Notes: a model not told the origin generated them from the letters alone. 47,479 nucleotides of DNA from Hyphomicrobiaceae bacterium (GCA_023384095.1 JAHDXT010000029.1:1-47479), one strand, 5' to 3'; positions 38,646 through 47,479 are shown, counted from the first letter of the stretch. A program made the numbers and translations.

Positions 38646-39377
38646 ATGAGCGGCACCAGCCCACTGCGCTACAAACGCCTGTGCTTGAAGCTGTCGGGCG
38701 AAGCCTTGAGCGGCAAGGGCGGGTTCGGGTTCGACATGGGGATCGCCACCCGTCTCGCCAGGGACGTGACCGAGGCCGTCGAGGCGGGGGTTGGGATCGT
38801 CGTGGTCGTGGGCGGCGGCAACATCTTCCGCGGCCTCGCCGGCGCGGCCAAGGGCATGGACCGCGCAACGGCCGACTACATGGGCATGCTCGCGACCGTC
38901 ATGAACGCTCTCGCCTTCCACAACGCGCTGGAGCAGGTCGGCACGCCGGCGCGGGTGCTGTCCGCGATCCCGATGCCGACCATCTGCGAGTCCTATGTGC
39001 GGGCGAAGGCGCTGCATCACCTCGAGAACGGCCGGGTCGTCATCTGCGCCGCCGGAACCGGCAACCCGTTCTTCACCACCGACACGACGGCGGCGCTGAG
39101 GGCGATCGAGATGAACTGCGATGCCGTCGCCAAGGCGACTCAGGTCGACGGCGTCTACTCGGCCGATCCGCGGACCGACCCGGCGGCGGTGCGCTACGAC
39201 CGGCTGACCTATGCCGAGGTGCTGGCGCGCGACCTCAAGGTGATGGACGGCGCGGCTATCGCGCTTGCCCGGGACAACGGTCTTCCGGTAATTGTCTTCT
39301 CTATCGAGGAATCGGGCAATCTCCTGAAGATGCTGCGCGGCCAGGCCCGCGCCACCGTCATTCAGGGTAGCGTCTGA
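38646..39377 (+). CDS. pyrH: UMP kinase
   Basis: Phosphorylates UMP to UDP in the cytoplasm. The 243 residues are of the amino-acid-kinase fold: [15 protein letters not shown] with the phosphate-binding Lys, [11 protein letters not shown], the ATP-site region [19 protein letters not shown], and VDGVYSADP. The ATG at 38646 gives the usual N-terminus; an upstream in-frame ATG at 38610 lies within repeat-derived sequence. In many alphaproteobacteria rpsB and tsf come first; here mfd and a repeat precede it. frr follows after 93 bases. Confidence 0.96.
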   Translation: MSGTSPLRYKRLCLKLSGEALSGKGGFGFDMGIATRLARDVTEAVEAGVGIVVVVGGGNIFRGLAGAAKGMDRATADYMGMLATVMNALAFHNALEQVGTPARVLSAIPMPTICESYVRAKALHHLENGRVVICAAGTGNPFFTTDTTAALRAIEMNCDAVAKATQVDGVYSADPRTDPAAVRYDRLTYAEVLARDLKVMDGAAIALARDNGLPVIVFSIEESGNLLKMLRGQARATVIQGSV

Positions 39378-39470
39378 TCTGAGGATCGCGCGGCCCCGTC
39401 TCGCCGTTCGCCAGGCCCGAGGCGAGGACGTGAAGCGCCGGGCCATGCCGCGCCCGGCAGGAGGAGTGGT

Positions 39471-40034
39471 ATGGCTCAGGGCAACTTCGACATCGGCGAC
39501 CTGGAACGGCGCATGCGTGCGGCGATCGACGCGCTCAAGCGGGAGCTGAGCGGGCTCAGGTCGGGACGCGCCAGCGCCAACCTGCTGGATCCGGTGATGG
39601 TCAACGTGTACGGGCAGAAGATGCCGCTCAACCAGGTCGGGTCGGTATCGGTGCCCGAGCCGCGCATGCTCACGGTCCAGGTCTGGGACAAGGCGGCGGT
39701 GCCGGCCGTGGACAAGGCCATCCGCGAGGCCAATCTCGGCCTCAACCCGATCGTCGACGGCACGCTGCTGCGCCTGCCGGTGCCGGCGCTGACGCAGGAG
39801 CGGCGCCAGGAGCTCATCAAGCTTGCGCACAAGTACGCCGAGCAGACTCGCGTCGCGGTCCGCAATGTGCGTCGCGATGGCATGGAGCTACTGAAAAAGC
39901 TCGAGAAGGACGGTAAGATGAGTCAGGACGAGCACCGCGGCAACTCCACTAAGGTGCAGGATCTGACGGACAAGCTCGTCAAGGACATCGATCAGGTTCT
40001 GGCCAACAAGGAAGGCGAGATCAACAAAGTCTGA
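39471..40034 (+). CDS. frr: ribosome recycling factor
   Basis: Splits post-termination ribosomes together with EF-G. The 187 residues match the family length (about 185). Seen: the helical [20 protein letters not shown], the [18 protein letters not shown] beta domain, [20 protein letters not shown], and [19 protein letters not shown] in the long C-terminal helix. GGAGGAG 4-5 bases before the ATG is a strong ribosome site, in keeping with high expression. It lies between pyrH and uppS in the conserved order. Confidence 0.97.
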   Translation: MAQGNFDIGDLERRMRAAIDALKRELSGLRSGRASANLLDPVMVNVYGQKMPLNQVGSVSVPEPRMLTVQVWDKAAVPAVDKAIREANLGLNPIVDGTLLRLPVPALTQERRQELIKLAHKYAEQTRVAVRNVRRDGMELLKKLEKDGKMSQDEHRGNSTKVQDLTDKLVKDIDQVLANKEGEINKV

Positions 40035-40103
40035 AACACTTATGGATAACGGGGGGGCGGGACGCCTCCGCCTGAGCAAACTCGAAGAAAGCTTTCTGGG
40101 CCG

Positions 40104-40883
40104 GTGGCAGAAATCCAGATACAGCATGCTGCGGATGCAAACGACGGCATCCCGCCGCTGCGCCATGTCGCGATCATCATGGACGGCAACGGCCGCTGGG
40201 CGACCCGGCGCGGCCTGCCCCGCTCGGTCGGCCATCGCATGGGCGTGGAAGCCTTGCGCCGCACGGTGAAGGCGGCGCTCGAGCTCGCCATTCCCTATCT
40301 CACCATCTACACGTTCTCCTCGGAGAACTGGTCGCGGCCGGCGGCCGAGGTCGACGAGCTGATGCGCATCATGAAGCGCTTCATCAGGCGGGATCTTGCC
40401 GATCTGCATCGAAACGGCGTCAGAATCCGCATCATCGGCGAGCGCGGCAACATCGATCCCGAGCTGCTCGCCATCATCGAGGAGGCAGAGGCGCTGACGG
40501 CGGCAAACTGCAGCCTCGAGCTCGTCGTGGCCTTCAACTACGGCTCTCGGGCGGAGATCGCCAAAGCCGCGCGCCGACTCGCCGAGAAAGCGGTTGGCGG
40601 CGCACTCGATCCGGCGGCGATCACCCCTGAGCTGCTGGCAGCCGAGCTCGATACCAGCCCCATCCCGGACCCCGACCTCCTCATCCGCACCAGCGGCGAG
40701 ATCAGGCTGTCCAATTTCCTGCTGTGGCAGGTGGCCTACGCGGAGCTGGTCTTCATCGACGCCTACTGGCCCGATTTCGGACGCGAGCTTCTCGATCAGG
40801 CGATCGCCGAATTCCGCTCGCGGGACCGCCGCTACGGCGGCCTGTCCCGGCGGTCCGGCGGCCGTAAGGCGCAGCGCCCATGA
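40104..40883 (+). CDS. uppS: isoprenyl transferase (undecaprenyl diphosphate synthase)
   Basis: A cis-prenyltransferase that makes undecaprenyl diphosphate, the lipid carrier for peptidoglycan and polysaccharide. The 259 residues include [12 protein letters not shown] with catalytic Asp27, [32 protein letters not shown] and the C-terminal [20 protein letters not shown] and FIDAYWPDF blocks. The start is the GTG at 40104; no ATG is in frame before the catalytic motif and the ribosome site is weak. Its stop overlaps the cdsA ATG by four bases. Confidence 0.95.
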   Translation: MAEIQIQHAADANDGIPPLRHVAIIMDGNGRWATRRGLPRSVGHRMGVEALRRTVKAALELAIPYLTIYTFSSENWSRPAAEVDELMRIMKRFIRRDLADLHRNGVRIRIIGERGNIDPELLAIIEEAEALTAANCSLELVVAFNYGSRAEIAKAARRLAEKAVGGALDPAAITPELLAAELDTSPIPDPDLLIRTSGEIRLSNFLLWQVAYAELVFIDAYWPDFGRELLDQAIAEFRSRDRRYGGLSRRSGGRKAQRP

Positions 40884-41770
40884 GCGGCTCGCCGCCAGAC
40901 AAGGGCTCGCTGCCAGACTCGCTGCCAGACAAGGGCCCGGCGGCGCGCACGGCTGCACTGGCACGCGACTTGAAGCCGCGCATCGTCTCCGGCGTGCTGC
41001 TGGCCGCGCTGGCGCTGGCGCTCGTCTGGGCCGGACCCATGCCGTTCGCGGCGCTCGTAATAACGATCGCCGTCGCCATGTGCTGGGAATGGGGCCGGGT
41101 CGTGCGCGGGCCGCAACTCGATCCTGCATTCGCGGCCCATGCCGGCGCGGTCGTCGGAGCGGCACTGCTCGCGGCGCTCGGGTTTGCCGCGCTCGGGCTG
41201 GTCCTGGTCCTGATCGGGGCGGTGCTGGTGATGCTGCTGCAGTTCGGAGGTCACGGTAGGCTATCGGGGCTCGGTGTGCCTTACGTGGGCGTTCCCGCCG
41301 TGGCGCTGCTGTGGTTCCGGTCGGACGAGCCCTACGGTTTTGCGGCGGTCCTGTTCATCTTGCTCGTGGTCTGTGCGACCGATACCTTTGCCTATTTCGG
41401 AGGCCGTAGCATCGGAGGCGTCCGGCTGTGGCCGCGAATCTCGCCGAACAAGACCTGGGCGGGGTTCATCAGCGGGATTGCGGCGGCCACGGTCACGGGG
41501 GCGCTGTTCGCGGTGTTCCTCGCCGGGGCGTCGCCCGTCAGGCTCGCCGTCACGGCATTGGTCCTCGGGCTCGTCTCGCAGGTCGGGGACCTCGCCGAAT
41601 CGGCGCTCAAGCGCGGGTTCGGCGTCAAGGATGCGAGCGCGCTGATGCCGGGGCACGGCGGCTTCCTGGACCGGATGGACGGCGTCGTCTTCGCGGCGGC
41701 TGCGGCGGCGCTGGCGGCCCTGGTCGTCGATATCCAGGAGCCCGCCCGCGCCCTGTTGTCCATGCGCTGA
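40880..41770 (+). CDS. cdsA: phosphatidate cytidylyltransferase
   Basis: A membrane enzyme that makes CDP-diacylglycerol from phosphatidate and CTP. The 296 residues have about eight hydrophobic helices and the CDP signature ([19 protein letters not shown], near residue 255), preceded by [12 protein letters not shown]. The N-terminal 24 residues are unusual: a low-complexity [14 protein letters not shown] produced by a short direct repeat in the DNA (GCTGCCAGAC units at about 40909-40940). ATGA overlap with uppS indicates coupling. That extension may be dispensable. Confidence 0.94.
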   Translation: MSGSPPDKGSLPDSLPDKGPAARTAALARDLKPRIVSGVLLAALALALVWAGPMPFAALVITIAVAMCWEWGRVVRGPQLDPAFAAHAGAVVGAALLAALGFAALGLVLVLIGAVLVMLLQFGGHGRLSGLGVPYVGVPAVALLWFRSDEPYGFAAVLFILLVVCATDTFAYFGGRSIGGVRLWPRISPNKTWAGFISGIAAATVTGALFAVFLAGASPVRLAVTALVLGLVSQVGDLAESALKRGFGVKDASALMPGHGGFLDRMDGVVFAAAAAALAALVVDIQEPARALLSMR

Positions 41771-41916
41771 AAGCGGGTGACAGGGCAGCAATGCAGGCCT
41801 GCCGCCGGCGGCGCTGCGAGCTGATGTGCATGGCCGTCCGCGGCCATGACGGCGTGACCAGCAGATGAGCCAAGGCGGAATGCTTTCGGAAACGTAGCTC
41901 ACATGGTTGCAAGGGC

Positions 41917-43077
41917 GTGAAGACGGTCACCATACTCGGAGCGACGGGCTCGGTCGGGTCGAGCACGCTCGACATCGTCGGGCGGGCGCCCGAGGCGTTC
42001 CGGGTCGTGGCCCTGACCGCGCAGACGAACGCCGGCAAGCTAGCCGCACTGGCCAGACGGCACGCGGCGAAGCTGGCGGTGATCGGCGAGGAGGCGCGCT
42101 ACGGCGAGCTCCGCGAGCTGCTCTCCGGCAGCGGCATCGAGGCGGCGGCGGGCCCGGCGGCGCTGGCGGCCGCGGCCGAGCGGCCGGCGGACTGCGTGGT
42201 CGCCGCCATCGCCGGTGCGGCCGGGCTTGCGCCCACGCTCGCCGCGGCGCGGCAAGGCCGCCGGCTGGCGCTCGCCAACAAGGAGTGCCTGGTGGCGGCG
42301 GGCGACGTCTTCATGGCCGCGGTGAAGGCCGCCGGGACCGAGCTGGTGCCGGTCGATTCGGAGCATTCCGGAGTCTATCAGCTCATGGCCGGAGCCGATG
42401 CCGGAACGGTCGAGCGGATCGTGCTCACGGCCTCGGGCGGGCCATTCCGGGAATGGGACATCGAGCGGCTGGCGAGGGCCAGCCCCGAGGAGGCGCTGAA
42501 GCATCCCAGATGGAGCATGGGGCCGAAGATCTCGATCGACTCGGCGACGCTGATGAACAAGGGACTGGAGCTGATCGAGGCTTTCCACCTGTTCCCGGTC
42601 GAGGCCGCGCAGCTCGACGTGGTGGTCCACCCGCAGTCGATCGTCCACTGTCTCGTAGCCTTCCAGGACGGCGCGGTGCTGGCCCAGATGTCCTGCCCCG
42701 ACATGCGCATCCCGATTTCGGTCGGCCTGGCGTGGCCCGCGCGGCTGCCCTCGCCGGCCGAGCGGCTCGATCTGGTCAAGCTTCGATCCTTGACCTTCGA
42801 GTCGCCGGATCCGATACGCTTTCCGGCGTTGGGGCTGGCGCGCGGATCGCTCGAGCGCGGCGGCACGGCGCCGGCGATCCTCAACGCCGCCAACGAGGTG
42901 GCCGTCGAAGGCTATCTCGAGCGGCGATTGGGCTTTCTTGACATTGCCCGCACCGTGGCCACATGCCTCGATCGGGCGGAGCAGACCGGCATCGTCGTCG
43001 TGCCGCGCTGTCTCGAGGACGTCATGGCTGCGGACGCAGCCGGGCGCGAGTTGGCACGAGATGTGATTGCTGCATGA
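41917..43077 (+). CDS. dxr: 1-deoxy-D-xylulose 5-phosphate reductoisomerase
   Basis: Converts DXP to 2-C-methyl-D-erythritol 4-phosphate with NADPH in the non-mevalonate isoprenoid pathway, which feeds UppS. The 386 residues show the NADPH site GATGSVGSSTLDIV at the N-terminus. They also show ALANKECLVAAGD, the catalytic and metal motif VPVDSEHSGVYQ, SGGPFREW and the PKISIDSATLMNKGLELIEA block. The GTG at 41917 is the start, with CAAGGGC directly upstream. It follows cdsA after 146 bases, longer than elsewhere in this operon. Its end leaves 58 bases to the rseP start. Confidence 0.96.
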   Translation: MKTVTILGATGSVGSSTLDIVGRAPEAFRVVALTAQTNAGKLAALARRHAAKLAVIGEEARYGELRELLSGSGIEAAAGPAALAAAAERPADCVVAAIAGAAGLAPTLAAARQGRRLALANKECLVAAGDVFMAAVKAAGTELVPVDSEHSGVYQLMAGADAGTVERIVLTASGGPFREWDIERLARASPEEALKHPRWSMGPKISIDSATLMNKGLELIEAFHLFPVEAAQLDVVVHPQSIVHCLVAFQDGAVLAQMSCPDMRIPISVGLAWPARLPSPAERLDLVKLRSLTFESPDPIRFPALGLARGSLERGGTAPAILNAANEVAVEGYLERRLGFLDIARTVATCLDRAEQTGIVVVPRCLEDVMAADAAGRELARDVIAA

Positions 43078-43135
43078 GGCGGGGGCGGATGCGCCTACCC
43101 CCGTGTCTGGCAGGTATTCGGGAGATCGATCCAAG

Positions 43136-44296
43136 ATGGGCTTGCTGTCCAGTTTCGCCGACGGGTTCGGAGGCTTTCTCTTCGTACTCTTTTCGTTCCT
43201 GTTCGTCCTGACGGTCGTCGTCTTCGTGCACGAGCTCGGGCACTTCCTGGTCGCGCGCTGGTGCGGCGTGAAGGTCAAGGCCTTCTCGATCGGCTTCGGG
43301 CGCGAGATTTTCGGGTTCGTGGACCGCTACGGAACGCGCTGGCGGATCGCCTGGATCCCGCTCGGCGGCTACGTCAAGTTCATGGACGACGACAACGCGG
43401 CGAGCATGGCGCCGACAGACAGGCTGAAACAGATGAGCCCGGAGGAGCGCGCCGGGGCTTTCCACGGCAAGCCGCTCTGGCAGCGGGCGGCGGTGGTGGC
43501 GGCGGGCCCGGTCGCCAACTTCCTGCTGGCGATCGCGATCTTTGCGCTGATGTTCTCGCTGCTCGGGGTGCGCTCGACGGCGCCGCGCGTCGACGAGGTG
43601 GTCGCCAACTCGCCGGCCGCCGCCGCCGGCTTCATGCCCGGCGACGTGATCCTCGAGGTCGGCGGCAGCAAGGTCGAGAACTTCACGGAGGTGCTGCGCG
43701 CGGTCAGCGCCTCCCCCGGACGGGAGCTCGCCATCAAGGTCGATCGCGGCGGCGATGTCCATACGCTGCGGGTGACGCCCGAGCGCCAGGAGGTCAAGGA
43801 TACCTTCGGCGGCACCATCGTGCGGGGCATCATCGGCATCCGGCGGGTGACGACTCCCGAGACGATGGAGCTGAGGCGGGCCGGACCGCTCGAGGCGGTC
43901 TGGCTCGGCGTCCGCGAGACGAACTTCATCATCACCTCGACGCTGTCCTACATCGGCGACGTGATCGTGGGCAGGCAGAACGCCGATCAGCTCGGCGGCC
44001 CCATCCGCATCGCGGAGGTCTCAGGGCAGGTGGCCAAGGTCGGTCCCGAGGCGCTGCTCAACCTCATCGCGGTGATCTCGGTCAGCATAGGTCTGATCAA
44101 TCTCTTTCCGATCCCGCTGCTCGACGGCGGACACCTTCTGTTCTACGCCATCGAGGGACTCCGCCGCAAACCGCTGAGCGAGAAGACCCAGGAGATCGGT
44201 TTCCGGATAGGGCTGGCGCTGGTGCTGATGCTGATGGTGTTCGCGACCTGGAACGACCGCCTGATCGTCTGGCGCTGGCTGACCGGAAACAGCTAG
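43136..44296 (+). CDS. rseP: RIP metalloprotease RseP (site-2 protease family)
   Basis: An intramembrane zinc protease that cleaves membrane-bound anti-sigma factors or remnant signal peptides. The 386 residues contain HELGH (32-36) inside the first helix and a cytoplasmic loop rich in FSIGFG and RIAWIPLGGYVKF. One PDZ domain is seen (VDEVVANSPAAAAGFMPGDVI), and NLFPIPLLDGGH carries the third ligand Asp330. C-terminal helices follow. E. coli RseP has two PDZ domains and about 450 residues, and the shorter one-PDZ form is usual in alphaproteobacteria. The start at 43136 is chosen because the helix begins there; the upstream frame overlaps dxr. Confidence 0.95.
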   Translation: MGLLSSFADGFGGFLFVLFSFLFVLTVVVFVHELGHFLVARWCGVKVKAFSIGFGREIFGFVDRYGTRWRIAWIPLGGYVKFMDDDNAASMAPTDRLKQMSPEERAGAFHGKPLWQRAAVVAAGPVANFLLAIAIFALMFSLLGVRSTAPRVDEVVANSPAAAAGFMPGDVILEVGGSKVENFTEVLRAVSASPGRELAIKVDRGGDVHTLRVTPERQEVKDTFGGTIVRGIIGIRRVTTPETMELRRAGPLEAVWLGVRETNFIITSTLSYIGDVIVGRQNADQLGGPIRIAEVSGQVAKVGPEALLNLIAVISVSIGLINLFPIPLLDGGHLLFYAIEGLRRKPLSEKTQEIGFRIGLALVLMLMVFATWNDRLIVWRWLTGNS

Positions 44297-44329
44297 AGCT
44301 CTTCAGTCCGGGCTGGGCGGCTGGTTCAA

Positions 44330-44514
44330 GGGGTCAGCCGCTCACCGGCTTTGCCGACCCTCGATGACGAAACGATTCCCACTGCATACCCACACCGTCA
44401 TTCCCGCGGAGGCGGGAATCCACGACACGCCGCAGATCAGGTGTGGAGAGTTGCGTGGATGGCCGCCTTCGCGGCCATGACGGAAGGAAGGGCAAAGGGA
44501 CCAAGCGGGACACT
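44330..44514. repeat. 185-bp dispersed repeat, copy B
   Basis: Nearly identical to 23869-24053. The inner 89-bp element is at 44395-44483 with ends CCGTCAT/ATGACGG and two perfect 8-bp hairpins with tetraloops GGAG and CTTC. It lies 33 bases after the rseP stop. Confidence 0.92.
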
Positions 44515-44535
44515 GCCCTTCGGCTCAGTTTCGTT

Positions 44536-44558
44536 TCAGACCCGCCGGGTCTGACCCC
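44536..44558. repeat. GGTCTGACC palindrome, copy 3
   Basis: TCAGACCC-GCC-GGGTCTGA, preceded by CAGTTTCGTT as at 22041 and 24087. The same module sits beside the 185-bp repeat at both places, so the two repeat types are linked. Confidence 0.75.
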
Positions 44559-44816
44559 GAGGGGAGGCGCTAAGGGTGGCGTAAGGGTCTGACCCTGGGA
44601 GGTGGGCAGAAATTCGCGCCGTGCCCGCGGCTGCCGCTCGCCCCGACCCTCGCCCCGCACGCGGGAAGAGAGGGGGCTGGCGATCGTTTCGATCTCGATC
44701 CGAAAATCCAGTGCTGCCCCAGCAGATTGGGAGGTTGTGAAACATTCTTGCCACTTCCAATAACCTTGCTGAATCGTTAAAAGCTCAGAGGGTTAGCTGA
44801 GTTCTCTTGGGGGCGT

Positions 44817-44835
44817 CACAGCCACTAGGGCTGTG
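44817..44835 (+). promoter_or_regulatory. hairpin in the probable bamA leader
   Basis: CACAGCC-ACTAG-GGCTGTG is a perfect 7-bp stem with a 5-base loop, about 92 bases before the bamA ATG. A second short stem GGCG-TTCAA-CGCC follows near 44878. Whether it regulates or stabilises the message cannot be told from one sequence. Confidence 0.3.
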
Positions 44836-44926
44836 TGCACGACTCAGGTAATGAGGAGTTGCGTTGGTCTGCCGAGAGGCGTTCAACGCCACTTCCCGGG
44901 GGCAGTAACGAAGGGCAGACGCAGGT

Positions 44927-47290
44927 ATGCAACTTCGGAAAGTGGCAATGGGGGGGCGGCTGGTACTCTGGTTTGCCGCCGTTAGTTCTGCCGTCATCAC
45001 CCTGACCGCGATTGCACTGGCGCCGCCTGCGAAGGCTCAGGGCGTCGTGCGTGATATTCAGGTCGTCGGCAACCGGCGCGTCGAGCCCGAGACCGTGCGC
45101 TCCTACCTGCAGTTCAACGTCGGCGATCCGTACGATGCCGGCAAGGCGGACCGCTCGCTGCGGGCGCTGTTCGCGACGGGCCTTTTCGCCGACATCGAGA
45201 TCGACCGGCAGGACGGCGCCGTCATCATCACGGTGGTCGAGAACCCGGTCGTCAATCAGGTTGCTTTCGAGGGCAACAGCGAGGTCGATGCCGCGACCTT
45301 GGAGGCGGAGGTGCAGCTCAAGCCGCGCTCCGTCTACACGCGCTCCCGCGCCTTGTCGGACGCGCAGCGCATCCTCGACGTGTACCGGCGCCAGGGCCGG
45401 TTCGCGGCGGTGGTCGAGCCCAAGCTCATCGAGCTCGAGCAGAACCGCGTGAACGTCGTCTTCGAGATCAACGAGGGCACGGCGACCAAGGTCAAGGGCA
45501 TACACTTCGTCGGCAACCGGGCGTTCTCCGACTCGCAGCTCCGCGACATCATCACCACGACGCAGGCCGGCTGGTTCGACTTTCTCAAGGGCAACAGCAT
45601 CTACGACCCGGACCGGCTCAGCCTCGATCGCGAGCTGCTGCGGCAGTATTATCTCAAGAACGGCTATGCCGACGCGCGCATCGTGTCGGGTAGTGCGGAG
45701 CTCGATCGCGACGGCTCGGGGTTCTTCCTCACGTTCGTCATCGAGGAGGGCGAGCTCTACAGCTTCGGCGAGGTGCGCATCGAGAGCGCGCTGCCGGACC
45801 TGCGCCCGGACACGCTCAGGGGCGAGCTGCTGACCAAGCCGGGCGACATCTTCAATGCCTCGGACATCGACAAGACGGTGGAGAAGCTGACGCTGGTGGT
45901 GTCCGAGCAGGGCTTCGCTTTCGCTCGTGTGCGCCCGCGGGCGGACCGAAACCCGGCGGTGCGCGCCATCGACCTCGTCTACGACATCGACGAGGGCCCG
46001 CGCGTCTACATCGATCGCATCAACATCGTCGGCAACATGCGCACCAAGGATCACGTGATCCGGCGCGAGTTTCGTCTCGCGGAAGGTGACGCCTACAACC
46101 CGATGCTCGTCGACCGCGCCAAGAAGCGGCTGCAGGCGCTGGGCTTCTTCAAGTCGGCCGAGGTCAAGCGGCGGCCGGGGTCGGCTCACGACCGTGTGGT
46201 GCTCGACGTCGAGGTGGTCGAGCAGCCGACCGGCGAGCTGTCCTTCGGCGCCGGCTACTCGACTAACGAAGGCGTGATCGGCGACGTCAGCATCACCGAG
46301 CGCAACCTGCTCGGCAACGGCCAGTTCCTGCGCCTGAAGGTCGGCGGCTCGATGGAGCGGTTCCAGATCGACCTCAGCTTCACCGAGCCGCGGTTCCTGG
46401 ACCGGAACATCGCGGCGGGCTTCGACCTGTTCCACAAGGAGGTCGATCAGACCAGCGAGTCCTCGTTCAGGAGCCGCAGGACCGGCGGCAGCCTGCGCAT
46501 GGGCTTTCCGATCGCCGAGAACCTCTGGATGTCGACCAGCTATACGCTGTCGCACGACAACATATTCGATGTTCACCCGAGCGCTTCGCGTGCGGTGCTG
46601 CAGGCGGAGGGCACGTCGCTGACGTCCGCGATCGGCTCGGCGGTGACCTACGACACACGCAACCACCCGCGCAACCCGAACCGGGGGCTCTATTTCCAGG
46701 TCGGCAGCGACTTCGCGGGTGTCGGCGGCGACGTGCAGTACATCCGCGTCCAGGGCGAGGGCCGCGCCTACTACCCGATCACAGAGAAGATCACCTTCGT
46801 CGGGCGCGTGGTCGGCGGCCACATCGACGGCTGGGGTGGAGAGGACGTGCGTCTGCTCGATCTCTACTACAGGGGCGGCGAGACGGTGCGCGGCTTCGAC
46901 CGGGCCGGCTACGGGCCGCGGGATACCGCGACTGGCGATTCATTGGGCGGCAAGACGTTCTGGGCTGCGACCGCCGAGGTGCGCTTCCCGCTGCCGCTGA
47001 TTCCGGACGAGCTGGGCATGTCGGGCGCCGTATTCGCGGATGCAGGCTCGCTCTTCGGGGCAAGCGATTTCACTAAATCGATCTCGGGGTCGTGCGGCGT
47101 GCCGGTTCTGCCTGGGGAGCGCCCAAATGTTTGCCTCGCCGATGACGCCACCATCCGCTCGTCCGTTGGCGTCGGCCTGCTCTGGAACTCCCCGCTGGGA
47201 CCGCTGCGGCTCGATTACGCCTACGCGCTGACGAAGGAGAGCTACGACAAGACGCAGCAGATCCGCTTCGGCGCCTCGACGAAGTTCTGA
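44927..47290 (+). CDS. bamA: outer membrane protein assembly factor BamA
   Basis: The core of the BAM machine that inserts beta-barrel proteins into the outer membrane. The 787 residues start with a signal peptide (to AKAQ, about residue 38). Five POTRA repeats follow, first marked by VVRDIQVVGNRRVEPETVRSYL, then VNQVAFEGNSEVD, KVKGIHFVGNRAFSD, YSFGEVRIES and YIDRINIVGNMRTKD. The Omp85 barrel runs from about residue 440 and includes VRGFDRAGYGPRD in the conserved loop 6 region (VRGF). It ends in IRFGASTKF, with terminal Phe as required for barrel assembly. A structured leader precedes it and a terminator follows. Confidence 0.97.
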   Translation: MQLRKVAMGGRLVLWFAAVSSAVITLTAIALAPPAKAQGVVRDIQVVGNRRVEPETVRSYLQFNVGDPYDAGKADRSLRALFATGLFADIEIDRQDGAVIITVVENPVVNQVAFEGNSEVDAATLEAEVQLKPRSVYTRSRALSDAQRILDVYRRQGRFAAVVEPKLIELEQNRVNVVFEINEGTATKVKGIHFVGNRAFSDSQLRDIITTTQAGWFDFLKGNSIYDPDRLSLDRELLRQYYLKNGYADARIVSGSAELDRDGSGFFLTFVIEEGELYSFGEVRIESALPDLRPDTLRGELLTKPGDIFNASDIDKTVEKLTLVVSEQGFAFARVRPRADRNPAVRAIDLVYDIDEGPRVYIDRINIVGNMRTKDHVIRREFRLAEGDAYNPMLVDRAKKRLQALGFFKSAEVKRRPGSAHDRVVLDVEVVEQPTGELSFGAGYSTNEGVIGDVSITERNLLGNGQFLRLKVGGSMERFQIDLSFTEPRFLDRNIAAGFDLFHKEVDQTSESSFRSRRTGGSLRMGFPIAENLWMSTSYTLSHDNIFDVHPSASRAVLQAEGTSLTSAIGSAVTYDTRNHPRNPNRGLYFQVGSDFAGVGGDVQYIRVQGEGRAYYPITEKITFVGRVVGGHIDGWGGEDVRLLDLYYRGGETVRGFDRAGYGPRDTATGDSLGGKTFWAATAEVRFPLPLIPDELGMSGAVFADAGSLFGASDFTKSISGSCGVPVLPGERPNVCLADDATIRSSVGVGLLWNSPLGPLRLDYAYALTKESYDKTQQIRFGASTKF

Positions 47291-47319
47291 GCGGCACTCG
47301 ACAGGATCGCAGTAATTCT

Positions 47320-47355
47320 GGGCTGCCGGCGGTGTCCGGCGGCCCTGTTGTTTTG
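47320..47355 (+). terminator. rho-independent terminator after bamA
   Basis: GGGCTGCCGG-CGGTGT-CCGGCGGCCC forms a 10-bp stem with one T-G pair and a 6-base loop, followed by TGTTGTTTTG. It is 30 bases past the bamA stop. This is the best intrinsic terminator in the window and would end the pyrH-to-bamA run. Confidence 0.7.
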
Positions 47356-47404
47356 ACGGCTGTGCTTCATCACGGCTCCTGGAGCTTCTGGAGTCATCTT
47401 CTGT

Positions 47405-47430
47405 GGTCAGACCCGCAGCAGGGTCTGATA
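47405..47430. repeat. GGTCTGACC palindrome, copy 4
   Basis: GGTCAGACCC-GCAGCA-GGGTCTGATA, a slightly degraded copy of the palindromes at 21618, 22051 and 44536. No gene is seen from the bamA stop to the window end. Confidence 0.7.
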
Positions 47431-47479
47431 CCGTCTCCGCGTGATTACTTCATTTTGCTCTGATGCGGCCACCAGTGGA

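Larger units (their letters stand above)
44297..44926. other. 630-base region between rseP and bamA
   Basis: No gene is seen. Bases 44330-44514 are copy B of the 185-bp repeat, followed by the GGTCTGACC palindrome (44536-44558) and another single arm near 44586. The last 200 bases are less GC-rich and hold a CACAGCC/GGCTGTG hairpin, probably in the bamA leader. The length suggests bamA can be transcribed apart from rseP. Confidence 0.6.

Noticed and set aside
36016-38868. Open frame of 950 codons antisense to mfd and pyrH
   Set aside because: It spans two real genes and a repeat, and reads as His/Arg/Leu-rich shadow sequence.
44825-46822. Open frame of 665 codons antisense to bamA
   Set aside because: It shadows bamA; the real strand shows POTRA repeats and a terminal Phe.

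Overview
The window (about 65 percent G+C by eye) is chromosomal DNA of an alphaproteobacterium, most likely of the order Hyphomicrobiales (Rhizobiales). Support comes from the gene order epimerase / DUF1467 / short-form proS / lolC / lolD / dnaE, from DUF2865, DUF1127 and DUF6455 proteins, and from an alphaproteobacterial run uppS-cdsA-dxr-rseP-bamA. No phage, insertion sequence, CRISPR array or secretion cluster is visible. Most of the window is housekeeping DNA, and the novelty lies in short ORFs, repeats and small accessory genes.

Layout. 1-8.6 kb: methylmalonyl-CoA epimerase, a DUF1467 membrane protein, prolyl-tRNA synthetase, the LolCD lipoprotein exporter and DNA polymerase III alpha, all on +. 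8.9-13.0 kb: on minus, an MscS-type channel, a patatin-like phospholipase, a frameshifted peptidyl-prolyl isomerase and O-acetylhomoserine sulfhydrylase. 13.0-15.9 kb: an FNR/FixK-type box, a Cys-rich DUF6455 protein, tRNA-Val(TAC), a sulfotransferase-like protein, tRNA-Asp(GTC), a DUF1127 protein and a GNAT acetyltransferase. 15.9-21.4 kb: DUF2865, a possible Cys-rich leader ORF followed by a mosaic cysS, two tandem 120-bp repeats, a VOC protein, a 39-residue membrane protein and citramalate synthase. 21.4-24.1 kb: a 49-residue membrane protein, dispersed repeats and an Azospirillum-type indolepyruvate/phenylpyruvate decarboxylase. 24.1-31.4 kb: two tandem paralogous exported glucosaminidase-like proteins, folB, three proteins of unknown function, an RNase T2 and an M20 dipeptidase. 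31.6-38.4 kb: pyruvate phosphate dikinase, a small membrane protein and mfd. 38.6-47.3 kb: pyrH-frr-uppS-cdsA-dxr-rseP-bamA, closed by a probable intrinsic terminator.

The genes that clearly work together are LolCD, RseP, UppS, CdsA and BamA, which all serve envelope building. MetY, CysS and the possible leader ORFs concern sulfur amino acids. The VOC protein, the 39-residue protein and CimA form a tight gene run, with CimA opening the pyruvate route to isoleucine.

The observations most worth a second look are: (1) a 22-codon ORF with a Cys-Cys-Gly-Ile-Ile-Cys tail just upstream of cysS, with a weaker analogue before metY; (2) an internal low-G+C patch and insertion in cysS; (3) an FNR-type palindrome midway between metY and the DUF6455 gene; (4) the tandem glucosaminidase-like paralogs, which share an unrecognised C-terminal domain; and (5) several families of palindromic dispersed repeats, including an 89-bp element with CCGTCAT/ATGACGG ends inside two near-identical 185-bp copies.
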